From an uncultured Clostridia bacterium (GTDB taxonomy: Bacteria; Bacillota; Clostridia; TANB77; CAG-508), in the NCBI GenBank assembly GCA_934178475.1, contig CAKPQH010000001.1, positions 1-64,000 of the forward strand: 64,000 nt of DNA, given 5' to 3'. Below, piece after piece: positions 49,899-59,036 of the stretch; positions within the stretch are counted from its first letter, which is position 1, and each line of letters starts with the position of its first letter. Both the position numbers and the translations under genes were made by a program. Under the pieces are notes generated by a model. It worked only from the letters and a program-made list of their open reading frames with translations. It was not told the origin of the DNA and made no database searches.

Positions 49899-51346
49899 AT
49901 TCTCTTTTCCTTCCACAAATATCCTTTCATAATTGATAATAAATATTGATACAAATATTTAATTTCTTTTCTGTATATAATTAAATTAATAATTATCATA
50001 AATACAGTAATAACATATTTTATCCAATTTGTTGCAAAATACCAATTACAGATTGCTACTATATATACTGAAATGATTGAAATTATTATATAATTGTATT
50101 TATCTGTTATTTTATAATATTTATTTCCCAATAAAGTCCTAACAATAAGCATTACAATAGCTGACATTCCAGCTGCAATAGCAGCTCCTGTAGTTCCCAC
50201 AATAGGTATAAGTAGTAAACAAATCCCTATATTAGTAACTGTATTGCACACAAAAGTAATAATATTTAAATAACTTTTTTTAGAAATCATTATTCCTATT
50301 CCTGTTGTGTCAGCAATCGTATTACATACAGGCGTAAATAATAAAAATGCAAAAAATGCTTTACTTTCTCTATATTCGCTTCCTAATAATAAATATATTA
50401 TATCTTGTCCTAAAACCACTCCTAGTGCTAACATAATTATTAAAAAAGTTATTATTTTATGTACTTTTTTTAACTTTTCACCATCATTTTGATAATTTTC
50501 GTATGCAAATGGATTCCAATATGTTGTAAATCCAGTTTGTAGAATTGTCAATATATTGGCTATCGTTACAGCATTAGAATAAATACCAACTGCTGAATAA
50601 TCCAAGAATTGTTTTAGAAACAATTGAGGAATTGAATTATTTAACCACGATAATAACAATACTGGTAAATAAGGTATTGCAAATTTCAATATCATTTTTA
50701 CCGTTTCTTTTGGTACATTCTGAATAGTTACAAATATGCTTTTTTTATTTACAATAATCATTATTATAGACACCATCAGATATCCTATTGATATTAATAA
50801 AATTGCATTATAATATGTAGCTCCTAATATTACAGAAAAAATAATTAATATTTTTTCTATAATAGTTATTGAAACAGATTGAAAAATATATAATTTAATA
50901 TCTTTTTCCATTCTTGAATAAATACTGCACATTCTTAATATAGTACTTGCTATAATTGATATTATTAGTAATATAGAAACTTTTATATTGCTTTCTCCTG
51001 AAATACTGTTTGAAATATAACTATTAAAAATCAGTACAAATATACTATATATTATTGACATTGTAAAATTTATTTTCAAACAAAATGAAAATAAATTCTT
51101 TTTATTCAACCCTTCTTGTTTTTCGTTATAAAATCTCATATATGCTTGATCTAATCCCAATATTGATAATATTTGGAAAAAATTTAAAAATGTTATAAAT
51201 AAATTAACCTTACCTATTTCCTCTGGCAAAAAAAGTCTTGTAATAATTGGAGTTGATATAAAACTAATAATTGCACTTATCCATGCAGCAGACGAAAATC
51301 CTATTAAATTTTTTATAAATTCAATTCCCTTTGAACTTTTATTCAT
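49895..51346 (-). CDS. wzx: O-antigen/capsule flippase (Wzx-like, MOP superfamily)
   Basis: 483 residues with about 12-14 hydrophobic segments spread along the whole length and no soluble domain. GFSSAAWISAIISFISTPII at the start and VGIYSNAVTIANILTILQTG (in outline) in the middle are typical of the polysaccharide flippase family. It moves undecaprenyl-diphosphate-linked repeat units across the membrane for polymerisation. It overlaps the polymerase gene by 8 bases and the GT4 gene by 4, so the three are translationally coupled. Confidence 0.88.
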   Translation of the reverse strand: MNKSSKGIEFIKNLIGFSSAAWISAIISFISTPIITRLFLPEEIGKVNLFITFLNFFQILSILGLDQAYMRFYNEKQEGLNKKNLFSFCLKINFTMSIIYSIFVLIFNSYISNSISGESNIKVSILLIISIIASTILRMCSIYSRMEKDIKLYIFQSVSITIIEKILIIFSVILGATYYNAILLISIGYLMVSIIMIIVNKKSIFVTIQNVPKETVKMILKFAIPYLPVLLLSWLNNSIPQLFLKQFLDYSAVGIYSNAVTIANILTILQTGFTTYWNPFAYENYQNDGEKLKKVHKIITFLIIMLALGVVLGQDIIYLLLGSEYRESKAFFAFLLFTPVCNTIADTTGIGIMISKKSYLNIITFVCNTVTNIGICLLLIPIVGTTGAAIAAGMSAIVMLIVRTLLGNKYYKITDKYNYIIISIISVYIVAICNWYFATNWIKYVITVFMIIINLIIYRKEIKYLYQYLLSIMKGYLWKEKRI

Positions 51347-52808
51347 CTAATAATTTCTCCTTATATTTTTGTACTACAATTTCCGATAGTGACATTCCAA
51401 CTATCATCATCATTCCCAATATTGCAGTAAAATTCAATACATATGTTATAATATAATCAAACTCAGCTCTTGGAATAAACAGCATAATATTATAACTTAA
51501 CAATAAACAAGCTGATAATATATAACTTTTTTTATATATTTTATAAAAAATAGCCATATAAGCTCCTAAAAATAAATTTCCTACTATAACTCCCCAGTAT
51601 TTAAAATCAATATATAATTCAGCAATATATGACGATCCATATCCATGTCCATTTAAATATGCTTCTGAATCGATAAAATATGATATTGTATGCATAAATG
51701 AAGCTCCACTCATGGCATATTCTTGTGTATAATATACTGGATAATTCAAATTAAAAATCATATTAGTTATAGGATTATATACTATATATTGTATTATATT
51801 ACCTAAGCTATATAAGCCTGTTTTGGGTATTTCATTTTCATACAATTTTTCATATCCAATAATGTTGACACTATTTCCTATACTTTTAAAAAATCTTTCA
51901 ATCTGACCAATAAGATTAAAACTTTCAAGCTGAATATTTTCTCTTATGTATACAAGTAAGCTTAATCCAGCAAAAATAAAAGGAATCGCTATACATATAG
52001 CAATAATATATGATTTTTTTACCCACTTTTCATCTTTATTTATAAATTGTCTAAATACAATATAAAAAATTATTGTTAAAATATTAATAATACAATTTCC
52101 TCTATTACCAACAAATAATACCATTATTGATTCTAGTAAATATAGTATAATTGGAATTTTACATTCTTTTTTATTCGGCATAGTTGCAATAAAAATAAAG
52201 AATGCAATAGTTCTTGTATTTGCGATTATACGTATTACATATGGTATATATGAAGTAAATGATTTAACATATTCTAAATATGAATGTTCATTAATATAAA
52301 TGGCTTTTTCAAGTATTAATATAATATTTATTGCCCATCCAATAAAAAAAATAATTTTTGAATATTTTTGTAATTTACTTTTTAATTCTTCTTTTGTTAT
52401 ATTATAATTTAAAACTTTTATGTTTTTATTTTCTTTACATTCTTTTACATATTTCTCTACTAAATAAAATCCTACCAACATAGATAATAATGAAATATAC
52501 AAAGTCCTTATTATATGCATGGATATTGCATTTGAAAAAATGTATACAACCTTTCCTGTTTCAATCAACTCCACAACCTGTCTTCCCATAAGGAAAATAA
52601 AAAAACATCCCATAAATAAAAATAAAAGTATTCTTTTTTGTATATTTTGTAAGCAAAAAATGATACTAGCTATAAATATCATTATAACAGCAATATATGA
52701 AAGTGTAATATTTTCGTAAGATATTGCTATTATAACAATACTAATAACAACTAAAATCATTGGTATATATTTTAATACATTTTTGCAGTTATTTTTTTCG
52801 AGTTTCAT
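51339..52808 (-). CDS. wzy: O-antigen/capsule polymerase (Wzy-like)
   Basis: 489 residues with about 12 TM segments and a long extracellular loop (about residues 300-400: YIRENIQLESFNLIGQIERF, YSLGNIIQYIVYNPI, GHGYGSSYIAELYIDFKYWG). This is the layout of O-antigen polymerases, which have little sequence identity. GNRGNCIINILTII in the middle supports the call. It joins flipped repeat units at the outer face. It overlaps the GT2 gene by 20 bases. Confidence 0.82.
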   Translation of the reverse strand: MKLEKNNCKNVLKYIPMILVVISIVIIAISYENITLSYIAVIMIFIASIIFCLQNIQKRILLFLFMGCFFIFLMGRQVVELIETGKVVYIFSNAISMHIIRTLYISLLSMLVGFYLVEKYVKECKENKNIKVLNYNITKEELKSKLQKYSKIIFFIGWAINIILILEKAIYINEHSYLEYVKSFTSYIPYVIRIIANTRTIAFFIFIATMPNKKECKIPIILYLLESIMVLFVGNRGNCIINILTIIFYIVFRQFINKDEKWVKKSYIIAICIAIPFIFAGLSLLVYIRENIQLESFNLIGQIERFFKSIGNSVNIIGYEKLYENEIPKTGLYSLGNIIQYIVYNPITNMIFNLNYPVYYTQEYAMSGASFMHTISYFIDSEAYLNGHGYGSSYIAELYIDFKYWGVIVGNLFLGAYMAIFYKIYKKSYILSACLLLSYNIMLFIPRAEFDYIITYVLNFTAILGMMMIVGMSLSEIVVQKYKEKLLDE

Positions 52809-53763
52809 TTATAATCACCATTTCCTTTAAAAGAAAAATTAATTTAAAACCTGCCAATTTAATAAATAATTTTTTTAATTTATTTGTTTTACTTATGTAT
52901 TTATTTTTTCTCCAATTTTCAAATTCAATATCAAATTGTTGTAAATGCGCTCTTATTTCCTTTGCCGAATAATTGTGTTTTATCATAAGCATTGTTTTTC
53001 CATATATCATTTCCATAATAGCATGATATTCGATTTCCTCTTTATATCCATTATTTGCATTTTTTATCATATTTTGAAATGTTTTATCATAAAAACTCAA
53101 ATCAATTCTTTCGTTTTCTTTTTGGTTAGATAAAGAATTATTTCTTTGTCTATAATAATATAATGGTTCATTTATAATAGAAATTTTTTTGGCAAAAGTA
53201 AGTAAAGGTATTGTAATCCCCATATCTTCCCCTCTTTTTATATCTTCTGGAAACATTAAGCCACATTTATCCCAAAAATCTTTTCTAAACATTTTAGTCC
53301 ATGCATGATTTCGAATATATGCTATTTTTTCCTTTTGACTTGAATTATTATCAATTTGTACTAACGAATTTCCTTTATTTTTTTTTCTATCGTCTACCAT
53401 CCAATAATCGCAAATTGCAATTTCAGCATCATCATTTACTATACCTTCTAGCATATTTCTAATAAAATCTTTATCTACCCAATCATCACTATCTATAAAT
53501 GATAAATACTCTCCTGTGGCATTTTTTATTCCAGTATTTCTAGCAGCAGATAAACCTCCATTTTTTTTCCTTCTTATATATATACATCTTTTATCTTGTT
53601 TCTCATAGTTCTTTGCTATCTCACCACTATTATCAGTTCCACAATCATCTATTAGCAACACTTCTATATTTTTATATGATTGCTTTAATATAGAATCTAC
53701 ACATTCCTTTAAGTATTTTTCCACATTATATATTGGTACAATTACAGATACCTTGCTTTCCAT
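52789..53763 (-). CDS. glycosyltransferase family 2 (EpsJ/WcaA-like)
   Basis: 324 residues. N-terminal GT-A fold: VSVIVPIYNVEKYLKECVDSIL, VLLIDDCGTDNSGEIA, GLSAARNTGIKNATGEYLSFIDSDDW (outlined) with the DxD-like DSDD. The C-terminal part is helical with no TM. It is an inverting GT that adds one sugar to the repeat unit. The start is ATG behind GAGGAG, 13 bases after the epimerase stop. Confidence 0.92.
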   Translation of the reverse strand: MESKVSVIVPIYNVEKYLKECVDSILKQSYKNIEVLLIDDCGTDNSGEIAKNYEKQDKRCIYIRRKKNGGLSAARNTGIKNATGEYLSFIDSDDWVDKDFIRNMLEGIVNDDAEIAICDYWMVDDRKKNKGNSLVQIDNNSSQKEKIAYIRNHAWTKMFRKDFWDKCGLMFPEDIKRGEDMGITIPLLTFAKKISIINEPLYYYRQRNNSLSNQKENERIDLSFYDKTFQNMIKNANNGYKEEIEYHAIMEMIYGKTMLMIKHNYSAKEIRAHLQQFDIEFENWRKNKYISKTNKLKKLFIKLAGFKLIFLLKEMVIINETRKK

Positions 53764-53776
53764 ATTTTTTCTCCTC

Positions 53777-54754
53777 TTATTTTAAATTTTCCACATACCA
53801 ATCAATTGCTAGTTTTATACCTTCTTCAAAGCTATAATCTGGATTATAGCCTAAATATTTTTTAGCTTTTTCTATACTTGCATTTGAATGTTTTATATCT
53901 CCTGCTCTATCTGGTCCATATATTGGTTCTATTTTCTTATTCAAAGCTTCACATAAATCATTATATATATCTATTAAATATTCTCTTCCACCATATGCAA
54001 CATTAAAAGCTTGTCCTGATGCTTCACTATCTGCTAAACAAGCCTTCAAATTGGCTTCAATAACATTTTCTATATAAGTAAAATCTCTTGATTGCTTTCC
54101 ATCTCCATTTATTGTTGGTCTTTCGTTATTTATCAATTGTTTTATAAATTTAGGAATTACAGCTGCATAAGCGCCATCCGGAGTTTGTCTTTTTCCGAAA
54201 ACATTAAAATATCTTAATCCATATGTATCTAAATTATATAATCTTTTGTATAATTTAGCATATTCTTCGTCTACTCTTTTTGTCAAAGCATAAGGAGACA
54301 ATAAATTGCCCTCATCTCCTTCTACTTTGGGCAAATTAGCACTATCTCCATATACAGATGAACTTGATGCATAAACAAATTTCTTTACATGATTTTGTCT
54401 AGCAGCTTCTAACATATTTAAGGTTCCTGATATATTTACCTTTTCATAATACAACGGCATTTCTATACTTCTAGGAACAGATCCCCAAGCAGCTTGATTT
54501 AATACATAATCTACTCCTTTACAAGCATTCATACAAACATCTAAATCTGTTATGTCTCCCTTTATAAATTCGTAATTAGGATTATTTATAAATAAATCTA
54601 CATTCTCTTGTTTCCCTGTTGATAGATTGTCTAAACATCTTACCTTGTATCCCATATTTAATATTGCTTCACATAAATTTGATCCTATAAATCCTGCTCC
54701 TCCTGTTACCAGAAACATTGCATTTTCATTGAATTTTAAATCTCTATATCCCAT
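53777..54754 (-). CDS. wbpP: UDP-hexosamine/uronate C4 epimerase (WbpP/TviC-like)
   Basis: 325 residues, extended SDR. VTGGAGFIGSNL (17-28) NAD loop, SSSSVYGDS, YALTKR (catalytic Tyr/Lys) and RYFNVFGKRQTP are present. AAWGSVPRSIEMP and the overall pattern fit WbpP/TviC, the epimerases for GlcNAc/GlcNAcA to GalNAc/GalNAcA. With the adjacent dehydrogenase it should supply UDP-GalNAcA. The gap to that gene is one base. The subfamily assignment is from pattern and context. Confidence 0.82.
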   Translation of the reverse strand: MGYRDLKFNENAMFLVTGGAGFIGSNLCEAILNMGYKVRCLDNLSTGKQENVDLFINNPNYEFIKGDITDLDVCMNACKGVDYVLNQAAWGSVPRSIEMPLYYEKVNISGTLNMLEAARQNHVKKFVYASSSSVYGDSANLPKVEGDEGNLLSPYALTKRVDEEYAKLYKRLYNLDTYGLRYFNVFGKRQTPDGAYAAVIPKFIKQLINNERPTINGDGKQSRDFTYIENVIEANLKACLADSEASGQAFNVAYGGREYLIDIYNDLCEALNKKIEPIYGPDRAGDIKHSNASIEKAKKYLGYNPDYSFEEGIKLAIDWYVENLK

Positions 54755-54755
54755 T

Positions 54756-56066
54756 TTATAACCTCCAATAACTATATCCAGCTTTTTTATATTCTTCTTT
54801 ATTTAAAACCCCTTTTACATCAATAATAATTTTTTTGTCCCTGAACATTTTTTCAAATTGGTCCATTGTCAATTTTTTAAATTCTTCATGACAAGTTGAA
54901 ATTATTAAAGCATCCAAATCTCTTAATTTACTCATGTCTTCTATTTCAATGTTGTATAGTTTTTTTGCTTCTTCTTTATCTGCAACTGGATCACAAACTA
55001 TTGGTTCTATTTCATATTCTCTTAATTCTTTTATTATATCATTAACCTTTGAATTTCTTGTATCAGGGCAATTTTCTTTAAAAGTTATTCCTAATATTCC
55101 AACTTTAGCATTTCTTATATTTCTGTCATTCTTTATAAGCATTTTCACTGTATTTTCTGCTACATATTTTCCCATATCATCATTTATTCTTCTACCAGAT
55201 AAAATTATTTGAGAATGATATCCCAATTGCTCTGCTTTATAAGTTAAATAATATGGGTCTACACCTATACAATGTCCTCCTACTAATCCCGGATAAAATT
55301 TTAAAAAATTCCATTTTGTACCAGCAGCTTTTAATACTGCTTGTGTATCTATATTCATTTTATTAAATATTATTGATAATTCATTCATAAAGGCAATATT
55401 TATATCTCTTTGACTGTTTTCAATAACTTTTGCAGCCTCAGCTACTTTTATGCTTTCAGCTCTATGTACACCAGCTTCAACTACTAGTTCATATGTTTTT
55501 GCAACATTTTCTAATGTTTCTTCATCCATTCCTGAAACAATCTTTACAATAGTTTCCAATCTATGTACTTTATCTCCTGGGTTTATTCTTTCAGGAGAAT
55601 ATCCTACTTTAAAGTCCACTCCACATTTTAATCCAGATTCTTTCTCTAATATTGGAACACATATATCTTCTGTTACTCCTGGATATACAGTTGATTCATA
55701 AACAACTATTGAACCTTTTGTTAAGTTTCTTCCAACAATTGTACTAGCTGATTCAACAGGTGTTAAATCAGGCATATGGTCATCTCTTACTGGTGTTGGG
55801 ACTGCAACAATATGAAATTTAGCTTCTTTTAATTTGCTTTCATCTGTTGTAAATTCAACAGTAGTTTCTTTTAAAGCTTCATTTCCAACTTCTTTTGTTA
55901 CATCTATACCTTTTTTATACATTTCAATTTTAGCTGCATTAGTATCAAAACCAACTACATTAATTTTTTTTGCAAAAGCCACTGCTATTGGCATTCCTAC
56001 ATATCCTAATCCTACCAAAGATAATTTTGTTTCTTTTTTTATTAGTTTTTCATAAATATTTTCCAT
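54756..56066 (-). CDS. wbpO: UDP-N-acetyl-hexosamine 6-dehydrogenase (WbpO/TviB-like)
   Basis: 436 residues. The Rossmann GLGYVGMPIAVAFAK (18-32), VPTPVRDDHMPDLTPVESA (cited in part) and the catalytic GLVGGHCIGVDPYYLT, with the nucleophilic Cys, define UDP-sugar 6-dehydrogenases. The Gly-Gly-His-Cys and DPYYL pattern is that of the WbpO/TviB/VipA branch, which oxidises UDP-GlcNAc or UDP-GalNAc, rather than UDP-glucose dehydrogenase. Next to a WbpP-like epimerase it implies UDP-GalNAcA as a precursor. Confidence 0.85.
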   Translation of the reverse strand: MENIYEKLIKKETKLSLVGLGYVGMPIAVAFAKKINVVGFDTNAAKIEMYKKGIDVTKEVGNEALKETTVEFTTDESKLKEAKFHIVAVPTPVRDDHMPDLTPVESASTIVGRNLTKGSIVVYESTVYPGVTEDICVPILEKESGLKCGVDFKVGYSPERINPGDKVHRLETIVKIVSGMDEETLENVAKTYELVVEAGVHRAESIKVAEAAKVIENSQRDINIAFMNELSIIFNKMNIDTQAVLKAAGTKWNFLKFYPGLVGGHCIGVDPYYLTYKAEQLGYHSQIILSGRRINDDMGKYVAENTVKMLIKNDRNIRNAKVGILGITFKENCPDTRNSKVNDIIKELREYEIEPIVCDPVADKEEAKKLYNIEIEDMSKLRDLDALIISTCHEEFKKLTMDQFEKMFRDKKIIIDVKGVLNKEEYKKAGYSYWRL

Positions 56067-56067
56067 T

Positions 56068-57060
56068 TTATTTTCTCCTCCTATAAAATATTGAAACTAA
56101 CGAACCTGTTCCATATGACAAATGTAATAATAAAAAGTAAATTAACATTTTTACTATTTCTAATGGATTCTTGGTTTTTTGTATAGCAAAAATTAAACCA
56201 AGTATTGCATAAAGTGCCATTTCTGCTAATAAAATATATGTAAATATTTTATTTATAAAAGATAATATAAGTAATCCTATTATACTAAGTACAAACATTA
56301 ATGGAATTATATGTCTTATAGATAAAGATTTTTTATCTTGTCTAAATACAATAATATTCCATTTTCCATTTAAAAATCCCTGTCTTAACATCTTTTTTAA
56401 GCTATTTCTTACATAATAATTTGATTTAATCTCTGGATTAAAATAAAACTTATATCCAGCTTTTCTAATTCTGTTATGCATATTGTTATCTTGATTTCGT
56501 TCTAGTGTTTCATCAAAATATCCTACTTTTTCAAAAACTTCTTTTTTATATAATCCAAAAGCAACAGTATCAGTATATTGTGCTTTATCTGAATATCTAA
56601 ATTTGGAATTTCCAATTCCAAAAGGAGAAGACAATACTTTTCCTATGGTTTTGTCTCCTTCTTCAAGAGAAATAGATGTTAATTTTCCTCCTACACAAGC
56701 AACATCAGCAGGCATTTGCTCCATTGTTTCTATGTTTTTTCTTAGAAAATCTTTGTTAGCCTTAGCATGAGCATCTATTCTTACAACATATTTTCCCTTA
56801 GCTTCTTTAATTCCTATATTCCAACCAGCAGCTAATATTTTCTTTTCATTTTTCAAAATCCTAATTGATGTTTTTCCTTTGTAGTTGTCCACAATATCAG
56901 CAATAATATTTGCTGTTTTATCAGTAGATTCCCCATCAATAATTAATATTTCATACTTCTCTTCCGGAAAATCCTGCTGCAACAAAGATTCCAAGCTTGT
57001 TTTTATGTAGTTTTCTTCATTTCTAACTACAATCATCGCAGTAATTAAAATTTCTTTCAC
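56068..57060 (-). CDS. glycosyltransferase family 2 with C-terminal membrane helices (ExoA-like)
   Basis: 330 residues. A GT-A domain (about 1-245) has MIVVRNEENYIKTSLESLL, ILIIDGESTDKTANII, GWNIGIKEAKGKYVVRIDAHAK (outlined; the metal site is RIDAH, a DxH variant) and RNQDNNMHNRIRKAGYKFY. Two or three TM segments follow (about 255-320). The succinoglycan ExoA family has this layout. The start is GTG at 57058-57060, overlapping the upstream stop by one base. It acts at the cytoplasmic face of the membrane. Confidence 0.88.
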   Translation of the reverse strand: MKEILITAMIVVRNEENYIKTSLESLLQQDFPEEKYEILIIDGESTDKTANIIADIVDNYKGKTSIRILKNEKKILAAGWNIGIKEAKGKYVVRIDAHAKANKDFLRKNIETMEQMPADVACVGGKLTSISLEEGDKTIGKVLSSPFGIGNSKFRYSDKAQYTDTVAFGLYKKEVFEKVGYFDETLERNQDNNMHNRIRKAGYKFYFNPEIKSNYYVRNSLKKMLRQGFLNGKWNIIVFRQDKKSLSIRHIIPLMFVLSIIGLLILSFINKIFTYILLAEMALYAILGLIFAIQKTKNPLEIVKMLIYFLLLHLSYGTGSLVSIFYRRRK

Positions 57061-58325
57061 TATAAGTTACCTCCATTTATATGTTCTTTTAATTCTATAA
57101 CATATACTTGCCTCTTGTCTTTTTGAGCACCATCAAAACATATCTTTGTTCCACTATAATTCCATCTAGGATGCAAATCACATCTACAATCATTTTTATA
57201 CTTTAAGTTTGAATAAATATTTGCAATTAACTCTGTTCTTTGTTTTTTCACATTATATAAATAAATATGTTGCTTTCTTTTAAAATCAGGATATGTATCT
57301 GTTATAAAATAATTTTTTTCTTTATTATATGACGGATGTCCATCAACCTCTAATTTTCTTTCAGCAATTCTTTTGTATTGTGATGATTTATCTTTCATTA
57401 AAAAATAACCAATTCCTTCATTATTTTTCTTTACCCAACCTAAAATATTAAAATTGTCCTTCCATATACAGTGAGATGTCATACCATCATCAGACAAATT
57501 ATAAATATCACTTCCATCTATATTAGCAGTTAATAATCTAGTTGTTTTAACACCATTTTTTATCCATCTATGTAAAAACATAAATCTCTTACCTTCTGGA
57601 TTAATCATTATGTGGTTCACCTTGTGTTCTGCACCATCCATAGATTCACAATGATCAATTTTTATTAATTGATCATATGTAATAATTCCAGTTCTAACAT
57701 TATTTTTCACATCAATTTTCCAAATACAATATCCATTTGGAATTTTATCTTTTTTTGTTATATCTTCCTTATTACTATATCCATATCCAGGTCTTAATCT
57801 ATGTAATCTGTAAAAATCTAACGTTAGAGCATTTTGGCCCATTTTATCTATATCATAAATTGGATAGTCTAATATTATCTTTTCATTTGTTTCTATATTT
57901 AATATTACAGACTTTAACTCTTCATTTATAAAATCATTATAAATAATTTTTGTATTAAAATCTGGTCCTAACCATTGTAACATACAACCCTGTTGTACAT
58001 TCCATGATTTAGTTGTTGCTATTACTTTTTCAATTCCTTTGCCTAATTCCTTTAATATAATTTTTGCTTCAGTTCTTGGAGCAACATCTTTATCTGAATT
58101 TTCTACTTCCAAATAAATCATTTTATCCTCGTTTTTATTCCAAGGGGATTTATCATAATATCCAAAAAGATGCTCTTTTTCATTACTTGAAATTTGTTCT
58201 ATTGAATCTGGCCACGTCTTTTTGTCACTTACTATATTTCCTATATATTGGTATGCATCTTTTAAGCTTTTTTTAACTATTGGAAATTTCCTTATCCCAT
58301 ATGCTATTCTATTTAAAAATCTCAT
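57060..58325 (-). CDS. beta-propeller-like protein of the capsule locus, function unknown
   Basis: 421 residues, no signal peptide or TM. Repeated blade-like units are visible: EHLFGYYDKSPWNKNEDKMI, NVQQGCMLQWLGPD, HIMINPEGKRFMFLHRWIK, TRLLTANIDGSDIYNLSDDG, HCIWKDNFNILGWVKK, HPSYNKEKNYFITDTYPD and HPRWNYSGTKICFDGAQ. These recall TolB/oligogalacturonate-lyase-type WD40-like propellers. Similar genes occur in capsule clusters, sometimes labelled glycosyltransferases, but I see no GT motif. It might bind or modify a sugar intermediate (inference). Confidence 0.65.
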   Translation of the reverse strand: MRFLNRIAYGIRKFPIVKKSLKDAYQYIGNIVSDKKTWPDSIEQISSNEKEHLFGYYDKSPWNKNEDKMIYLEVENSDKDVAPRTEAKIILKELGKGIEKVIATTKSWNVQQGCMLQWLGPDFNTKIIYNDFINEELKSVILNIETNEKIILDYPIYDIDKMGQNALTLDFYRLHRLRPGYGYSNKEDITKKDKIPNGYCIWKIDVKNNVRTGIITYDQLIKIDHCESMDGAEHKVNHIMINPEGKRFMFLHRWIKNGVKTTRLLTANIDGSDIYNLSDDGMTSHCIWKDNFNILGWVKKNNEGIGYFLMKDKSSQYKRIAERKLEVDGHPSYNKEKNYFITDTYPDFKRKQHIYLYNVKKQRTELIANIYSNLKYKNDCRCDLHPRWNYSGTKICFDGAQKDKRQVYVIELKEHINGGNL

Positions 58326-58337
58326 TATTTTAACTCC

Positions 58338-59036
58338 TTACCTCAATACCCCAAATACTGTGTCAATACATACTTTTACATCATAAAAAAATGAAAATTT
58401 ATTTATATATTCTAAATTATATTTCATTTTTTCTGGTAAAACATCTTCAACATATGCCAAATCTATATTCTTGCCTTCCTTTACAGCATTGTCTAATATT
58501 TTATCTTCATCTTTATATTTAATACTAGCTATAGAAGTAACCCCAGCTGGCATAAGTAAAGTAGCTTTCATTTCATCTGTATAACAATCTACATATTTTT
58601 TTACTTCTGGTCTAGTTCCGACAAAACTCATATCTCCTAAAAAAACATTAATAACTTGAGGTAATTCATCCAATCTTGTTTTTCTTATAAGCTTCCCCAT
58701 TCTTGTAATTCTATTATCATTGGCAACTGTAACTAATGTTCCCATTTTATCTGCATTTTGTACCATAGTTCTAAATTTAAAAATTCTAAATATTTTCCCA
58801 TTAGTTGTAACTCTTTCTTGCCTATAAAAAACAGGACCTCTTGAATCAATTTTTATTAATATAGCCATAATCAATAATATGGGAGAAATTAGTATCAATA
58901 ACAAAATTGAAAAAATAATATCAAAACATCTTTTAATCACTAGATTAATTCTTTTTTTATATAATATATCATAATATTCCTTTACTTTATCATTTTTCAT
59001 TGTTTGCGGTAATTCTTCATATTTCTGTAAAATCAT
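58338..59036 (-). CDS. initiating sugar-phosphate transferase (PglC/EpsL-like)
   Basis: 232 residues. One re-entrant/TM segment (about 34-58, FDIIFSILLLILISPILLIM) is followed by RQERVTTNGKIFRIFKFRTM, KTRLDELPQVINVFLGDMSFVGTRPE (outlined by its Asp-Glu dyad) and ends without a large N-terminal domain. This is the small monotopic phosphoglycosyl transferase type, which moves sugar-1-phosphate from UDP-sugar to undecaprenyl phosphate. It overlaps the aminotransferase gene by 4 bases (ATGA), matching the PglF-PglE-PglC set. Confidence 0.9.
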   Translation of the reverse strand: MILQKYEELPQTMKNDKVKEYYDILYKKRINLVIKRCFDIIFSILLLILISPILLIMAILIKIDSRGPVFYRQERVTTNGKIFRIFKFRTMVQNADKMGTLVTVANDNRITRMGKLIRKTRLDELPQVINVFLGDMSFVGTRPEVKKYVDCYTDEMKATLLMPAGVTSIASIKYKDEDKILDNAVKEGKNIDLAYVEDVLPEKMKYNLEYINKFSFFYDVKVCIDTVFGVLR

